Assembly (NCBI GenBank): GCA_036522615.1
Contig: DATDFN010000347.1
Location: forward strand, 1-19,897
Source: JAJPJQ01 sp036522615
GTDB taxonomy: Bacteria > Desulfobacterota > Binatia > UBA9968
Length of the DNA: 19,897 nucleotides
Direction: 5' to 3'
The first letter of the stretch is position 1, and each line of letters opens with the position of its first letter. Made by a program: the position numbers and the translations under genes. The notes under the pieces were generated by a model that was not told the DNA's origin, searched no databases, and saw only the letters and a list, made by a program, of their open reading frames with translations. Shown piece after piece: positions 16,283-19,897 of the stretch.

Positions 16283-16290
16283 ACCTCCTC
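16283..16290 (-). promoter_or_regulatory. Strong Shine-Dalgarno site deciding the GTG start of the GH63 gene
   Basis: GAGGAGGT on the minus strand ends 3 nt before the GTG at 16279 and lies in the 17-bp gap after the small upstream gene. It is the best ribosome site in the window and supports GTG over internal starts. Confidence 0.75.
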
Positions 16291-16296
16291 GGCCGG

Positions 16297-16503
16297 CTAA
16301 AACGGCAGGTCAAGTAAATATATGTAGTGTCGCGGAATCGATTCGAGCTGCGATATTTCGCTCAGCTCGAACGGCCGGCGCCGATCCCAGCCGCTTTCGC
16401 CGAAAGGCACGATCCAGAAATCGCCGTCGGGATCGCGCACGACCCATTGGTTCGAAAGCCGGTCCACAAACAGGGCGACCGTCACTTTTTTGATTGACAT
16501 CAT
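16297..16503 (-). CDS. Small conserved-looking protein (68 aa), first gene of the GH63 operon
   Basis: The protein begins MMSIKKVTVALFVDRLSNQW and continues VVRDPDGDFWIVPFGE; it is rich in aromatic residues (five Trp or Phe-Trp positions) and ends in HYIYLLDLPF. The repeated W-x-DPDG-x-FW pattern resembles small beta-rich domains of unknown function seen in alphaproteobacterial genomes. Three consecutive ATG codons occur at 16506, 16503 and 16500; GGGAG at 16514-16510 is best spaced for 16503. A further in-frame ATG at 16563 would give 88 residues. The stop is 17 bp from the GH63 GTG, so the genes are cotranscribed. Function unknown; it may bind a cofactor or regulate the glucosidase. Confidence 0.65.
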   Translation of the reverse strand: MMSIKKVTVALFVDRLSNQWVVRDPDGDFWIVPFGESGWDRRRPFELSEISQLESIPRHYIYLLDLPF

Positions 16504-16660
16504 CATTCGCTCCCGCCTCGCTGGTTCCTGGTCGGGTAGGCTGATCCAATTCGATCGGTTCATTCGTGCCCATCACTTTCCCCCTCCACATCGCACGCAC
16601 GCATCGGAAAGCGACACCTAGTCCATGTTTTTTGAGTGTATTAACGAGATGGAATGACTG

Positions 16661-16684
16661 GCTATTGGACTTTGGTCCAATAGC
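16661..16684. promoter_or_regulatory. 24-bp perfect palindrome, operator copy 2
   Basis: Arms GCTATTGGAC and GTCCAATAGC flank TTTG. The inner 18 bp are identical to the copy at 8490-8507. It lies about 158 bp upstream of the chosen small-gene start. On the minus strand TAATAC begins 20 nt past the shared 18-bp core, which would put the centre near -42 and the palindrome over the -35 region, where no good -35 hexamer is seen. This layout suits an activator. The regulator is unknown. Confidence 0.65.
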
Positions 16685-16720
16685 AAAACCCGGCCCGCCG
16701 CGGATATGCGATCAGGCCGG
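16685..16720 (-). terminator. Weak terminator-like hairpin after the MgtC-family gene
   Basis: On the minus strand CCGGCC (16720-16715) pairs with GGCCGG (16695-16690) across a 19-nt loop, followed by G and TTTT (16688-16685). The loop is long and the T-run short, so this is only a candidate. It separates the channel-PPK2-MgtC run from the palindrome. Confidence 0.25.
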
Positions 16721-16976
16721 CTTGATTTTTCCAGAGCGCACCCGCTCTTCGAAGGCTTATCGGGTTTTTCGCTCAAATAGGACTCGCCAAACTCTGCGTC
16801 TCTCTATTTATTCATACGAACTTCTCACGAACAAGGTCGCAAGCGATGGCGGCGGGCAAACGCTCACGGCGCTTCGACTGCGGGCGATCAGCTCGTTGAT
16901 CTCCTTCTCGCTCGAGCCGATCGCGCGATAGGCCGATTCGTCCAATACGCCGGCGAGCAGCTGCCGTGCGCGACGC

Positions 16977-18230
16977 TCATGCTATCCAGCTTCCCACCGC
17001 AGCCGCGATAAAAAGGATTAGCGTAACGGGTATGATGATGCGCCTGAGTCCCGGCGCACCCATAAACGCCGCCATTCCCGTCTTCACCAGCGTATTCGAA
17101 ATCACCGCGATGACGATCGTGTAAGCGGCGACCATTGTGCTCTGCGGGTCGGCCGCGGCGAGATTCGCCATCGAAAGAGAAATCGCGTCCACGTCCGTGA
17201 GACCGGCGACGGCGCCTGCGAGATAGAGTCCTTTTGCGCCGAGATAGACCTGCGCGGCTTTGGCGGCGATCGTCACAACGCCGAACAACAGTCCGAACTT
17301 GATCGCTTCGGAGAGCTCGAACGGATTCGCTTTCGCGGTCACGACTCCCGTCTGGCGCGCCTTGCTGCGCCGCCAGAGGAAGAACGAAATCACTACACCC
17401 GCCGCCGCCATGCACCCGAGCGCCACGGCCACACTCGCGGCGAGAGGTCTGTTGATCAGACCCACCATGACCACGACCCGGACAAACATGATTGTCCACG
17501 CGAGCACGATCGCCAGCACGAACGCCCTCGACATTGCGGGCTCGCTTCGGCTGCGCTGGGAAAAGCTCAGCGTGACCGCCGTGCTCGACACGAGCCCGCC
17601 GAGAATCCCGGTGAGAACGAAACCGTGCTCGCCTCCCAAAATCTTGACAAGCAGGTAGCCCAGAAAATTGAGCCCGGCGATAAGCACCACCATGAGCCAG
17701 ATCTTATAGGGATTGATGACGTCCAGCGGCGGCGGTCCGAAGTTGGCGTTCGGAAGGAGCGGGAGAATAATCACACTGATCACGGCGAACTGGAGCATCG
17801 CGTCAACGTCGGCGAGCTCGACGCGCCGCGCCAGCCCGTGCAGGAAGTCCTTGAGCGTCAGGAGCAGGAGGCAAACCACCGTCGCGGCGCTCGCCACCCC
17901 GACTCTGTCCCAGCCGCATAACGCCCCGACGATGAACGCGAGCAAAGCGCTGACTTCCGTCGTGATGCCGAGCTCGCCGTGCGCCGCCGTCGTAGCGTAA
18001 GAGACAATAACCAGAGCGCTGAGAGCGACAAAGGAGGCGACCAGCAGCCAGCCCTGGTCCATCTCATGTTCCATGAAGGCGCCGATCGCCCCCAACAAAG
18101 CGATCAACGCGAAAGTGCGAACGCCGCCGAACAACATCTCGGCGTCGCGCTTGCGCTCGCGCTCGAGGCCCAGCAAAAGCCCGAGGCCGAGAGCCGCGCC
18201 AAAACGCAATGCCAGGCCGAGATCAAACAT
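16977..18230 (-). CDS. MgtC/SapB family membrane protein with DUF4010 domain
   Basis: 417 residues from the ATG at 18230; a GTG at 18242 would add four residues but has no ribosome site. The N-terminal MgtC-type domain carries GLGLLLGLERERKRD (14-28) and GGVRTFALIALLGAIGAF (35-52), the typical signature. About twelve hydrophobic segments follow. In the C-terminal DUF4010 half are GGLVSSTAVTLSFSQRSR (about 210-227) and GAVAGLTDVDAISLSMANLA (about 330-349). MgtC proteins are linked to growth in low magnesium and to control of ATP synthase; the role of the DUF4010 type is not established. It follows the PPK2 gene by 66 bp in the same direction, so cotranscription is likely, and points to ion or energy stress. 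Confidence 0.88.
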   Translation of the reverse strand: MFDLGLALRFGAALGLGLLLGLERERKRDAEMLFGGVRTFALIALLGAIGAFMEHEMDQGWLLVASFVALSALVIVSYATTAAHGELGITTEVSALLAFIVGALCGWDRVGVASAATVVCLLLLTLKDFLHGLARRVELADVDAMLQFAVISVIILPLLPNANFGPPPLDVINPYKIWLMVVLIAGLNFLGYLLVKILGGEHGFVLTGILGGLVSSTAVTLSFSQRSRSEPAMSRAFVLAIVLAWTIMFVRVVVMVGLINRPLAASVAVALGCMAAAGVVISFFLWRRSKARQTGVVTAKANPFELSEAIKFGLLFGVVTIAAKAAQVYLGAKGLYLAGAVAGLTDVDAISLSMANLAAADPQSTMVAAYTIVIAVISNTLVKTGMAAFMGAPGLRRIIIPVTLILFIAAAVGSWIA

Positions 18231-18296
18231 GGGTTTCCACACCGCGCGGCAAAGCGGAGCGGCGGCTTACCTTTCTATTGCGGGAAACACCAATCA

Positions 18297-19205
18297 TTAG
18301 TCCTCCAGCAATTCCTTTTTTGCCGCCGCCAGCTCCTTTAATTTGCTGTCGGAGACTTTCGGATATTCGAGATCGAGATCATCCAGCGCCTCGATGACGG
18401 CGGCCGCGACGACGACGCGCGTGAACCATTTGTTGTCGGCGGGCACGACGTACCAGGGTGCGGCTTTCGTCGCGGTATTCCGGATCGTATCTTCGTAAGC
18501 TTGCATGTAATCGCCCCAGTATCGACGCTCTTTGGCGTCGTTGGCGGAAAACTTCCAGTTTTTTTCCGGCTCCTCGATGCGCTCTAGAAATCGTTTTTTC
18601 TGCTCCTTCCTGGAGACATGGAGAAAAAATTTGCGGATGCAGACGCCGTTGCGGGACAAATACCGCTCGAAGCTGCGGATGTCCTGAAATCGTTGGTCCC
18701 AAATATCTTTCGTGACCAGGTCAGGCGGGATCTTCTGCTTTTCCAAGAATTCCCGATGCACGCGCACGACGAGCGTTTCTTCGTAATAACTGCGGTTGAA
18801 AATGCCGATGCGCCCGCGCTCGGGGAGAGATTTGACGCAGCGCCACAGATAATCGTGGTCGAGATCTTCGCTCGTCGGCGACTTGAAGGAAAAAACCTGG
18901 CAGCCCTGCGGATTGACGCCCGACATCACATGCTTGATCGCTCCGTCTTTCCCCGCGGCGTCCATCGCCTGGAACATCAGAAGCATGGCCCAATTGTCCT
19001 GCGCGTAGAGCCTGGCCTGAAGCTCGGCCAGCACCTCGACGCCGTTCGCAAGGGCCTCCTTGGCGCGCGGCTTGTCCTCGGACGTGAAGTCGAGCGTGTC
19101 GTCCGGATCGATATCCTTCAGGCGAAATTTATCGTCCGTCACGCGGAACGGCTCCGCGACCTTGCGCGCCCTTTTGATCAATTGTTTCATATCCTTGTTT
19201 TTCAT
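18297..19205 (-). CDS. ppk2: Polyphosphate kinase 2 family (polyphosphate:nucleotide phosphotransferase)
   Basis: 302 residues from the ATG at 19205, preceded by GAGGT at a 6-nt distance; a GTG at 19220 is also in frame but sits directly against AGGAGG. The P-loop kinase fold shows Walker A MDAAGKDGAIKHVMSGVNP (81-99), a Walker B-like GRIGIFNRSYYEE (131-143), and the lid region EPEKNWKFSANDAKERRYWG (212-231). The single-domain size and the SGVNPQGCQVFSFKSPT segment fit the short PPK2 forms that phosphorylate AMP and/or ADP with polyphosphate. Class I versus III cannot be decided by eye. Cytoplasmic. It starts 20 bp behind the potassium-channel stop and precedes the MgtC-family gene, consistent with one operon for energy and ion stress. 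Confidence 0.93.
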   Translation of the reverse strand: MKNKDMKQLIKRARKVAEPFRVTDDKFRLKDIDPDDTLDFTSEDKPRAKEALANGVEVLAELQARLYAQDNWAMLLMFQAMDAAGKDGAIKHVMSGVNPQGCQVFSFKSPTSEDLDHDYLWRCVKSLPERGRIGIFNRSYYEETLVVRVHREFLEKQKIPPDLVTKDIWDQRFQDIRSFERYLSRNGVCIRKFFLHVSRKEQKKRFLERIEEPEKNWKFSANDAKERRYWGDYMQAYEDTIRNTATKAAPWYVVPADNKWFTRVVVAAAVIEALDDLDLEYPKVSDSKLKELAAAKKELLED

Positions 19206-19225
19206 CGGCTTACCTCGCACCTCCT

Positions 19226-19897
19226 CTACTTATTGTCCCGCGGCTCCTTGCTGTACAAGCTCACGAGGCGAGCAACCATCACCGCCAGAAAAAGCTGCCC
19301 GCCGACGCCTTCGACGATCGCCAGGCCTCGCGCGATATCGCTGCGCGGCACAATATCGCCGTAGCCGAGCGTCGCCAGCGTGACGAAGCTGAAATAGATC
19401 GCGCTCATGCGCGTGAATTCACCGGAGACGGCGAAGCTTGCCGGGCGGACTTGCTCAAGCACCCAGTAGAACGAGCCGAAAAAAACGCCCGCCAGGAGAT
19501 AGGCGCTGAGCGCGGCGTAGAGATGCTCCGCATCGATGCGCGCCGCGCGCATGGCGAAGCGCAAAGCGGCCGCCGCGGCGAACAAGCCGATCAGCGTCCA
19601 AGCGCCGAGCGTGGCCGCCAGCAGCGCCGGATGACCGAACCAGGCTGCCAGTGGACGGGCCGCCCCCATCAGCACCGTGACCAGCAGAACCGCGCGGCGG
19701 CTGCGGGGCGAGCGCAGCGGCATCACCGCCGCGAGCAGGTTGAGCGCCAGCAAGAACTCGATCAGGGACGCTCTCAAGCCGAGGGCATCGATCACCGGGG
19801 CCGCGGCTATCGTCGCCAGCAGCGTGTAAAATAAAAATGCGTAGCGGTGACGCAGATAGACGGCCGCGAGCGACGGTAAACCTCCGGCCTGACCGGC
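19226..19897 (-). CDS. Potassium channel family protein (Ion_trans_2), partial at the right edge
   Basis: The frame is open from the stop at 19226 to the window end, at least 223 residues. A GTG at 19795 is not the likely start: 34 more in-frame codons upstream read YLRHRYAFLFYTLLATIAAA, a good membrane helix that continues the pattern. Several N-terminal hydrophobic segments precede a two-helix pore unit, YWVLEQVRPASF, pore helix AIYFSFVTLATLGYGDIVPR with selectivity filter TLGYGD, and last helix GQLFLAVMVARLVSLY. The short C-terminus (SKEPRDNK) lacks a RCK/TrkA-N regulatory domain. It would conduct potassium across the inner membrane. The PPK2 gene follows with its ribosome site beside this stop. 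The N-terminus lies beyond the window. Confidence 0.88.
   Translation of the reverse strand, partial: AGQAGGLPSLAAVYLRHRYAFLFYTLLATIAAAPVIDALGLRASLIEFLLALNLLAAVMPLRSPRSRRAVLLVTVLMGAARPLAAWFGHPALLAATLGAWTLIGLFAAAAALRFAMRAARIDAEHLYAALSAYLLAGVFFGSFYWVLEQVRPASFAVSGEFTRMSAIYFSFVTLATLGYGDIVPRSDIARGLAIVEGVGGQLFLAVMVARLVSLYSKEPRDNK

Larger units (their letters stand above)
16504..16976. other. 473-bp intergenic region, control region of the GH63 operon
   Basis: This gap between the MgtC-family stop and the small gene holds the 24-bp palindrome (16661-16684), a possible -10 box (TAATAC on the minus strand, 16643-16638), a weak terminator-like hairpin (16690-16720), AT-rich patches near 16620-16650 and 16800-16820, and an open minus-strand stretch just after 16977 with no usable start codon. 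No convincing gene is present. Confidence 0.6.

Noticed and set aside
16566..16931. Plus-strand frame of 121 codons in the intergenic region
   Set aside because: No ribosome site and no recognisable domain; it runs through the palindrome and the hairpin, so it is more likely a chance frame.
16888..17499. Minus-strand frame of 203 codons over the end of the MgtC-family gene
   Set aside because: Out-of-frame shadow; the MgtC/DUF4010 frame has clear membrane helices and family motifs.

Overview
The window comes from a GC-rich (about 60% by eye) bacterial genome, probably Gram-negative. Evidence for this includes a predicted lipoprotein, a periplasmic amino-acid binding protein with a Sec signal peptide, tightly packed operons with Shine-Dalgarno sites and ATGA-type overlaps, and a MurG-type fold enzyme. 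The gene mix (PPK2, bacterial GH63 glucosidase plus GH13 partner, MgtC/DUF4010, STT3) would fit an uncultured soil or subsurface lineage of the Desulfobacterota, Binatota or Rokubacteria kind. That is a guess, because no marker gene is present.

Left part (1-7319): a compact lipid-linked oligosaccharide and N-glycosylation locus that looks strikingly eukaryotic. In functional order it encodes: a WecA/TagO-type polyprenyl-phosphate GlcNAc-1-phosphate transferase (6240-7319, +), the Alg7/GPT step; a stand-alone MurG-like glycosyltransferase (2192-3271, +), a candidate single-chain equivalent of Alg13/Alg14; a clear homologue of eukaryotic ALG1 beta-1,4-mannosyltransferase (839-2128, -); a clear homologue of eukaryotic ALG2 mannosyltransferase (1-846, -, cut by the window edge); and a 928-residue STT3 oligosaccharyltransferase with DYD, TVSE and WWDYG motifs (3277-6063, -). 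Together these would build a GlcNAc2-Man core on a polyprenyl diphosphate and transfer it to protein. The inferred product, Man3GlcNAc2 or a shorter form, is the core of eukaryotic N-glycans. This is the most interesting system in the window.

Middle part (7504-16503): a lone amino-acid ABC transporter binding protein (7504-8364, -) follows a long minus-strand operon. In transcription order the operon holds a 68-residue small protein, a GH63 glucosidase, a GH13 alpha-amylase-family enzyme, a seven-helix-like membrane protein with a THPDR motif, a histidine-rich membrane protein, and a lipoprotein of unknown function. An identical 18-bp palindrome (ATTGGACTTTGGTCCAAT) lies upstream of both the operon (16661-16684, where it extends to 24 bp) and the binding-protein gene (8490-8507). 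This suggests a shared regulator; the core resembles a DosR/DevR-type box.

Right part (16977-19897): a minus-strand run of a two-helix potassium channel (cut by the right edge), a PPK2-family polyphosphate kinase, and an MgtC/DUF4010 membrane protein, which reads like an ion and energy stress module. I saw no tRNA, rRNA, CRISPR array, insertion sequence or integrase.
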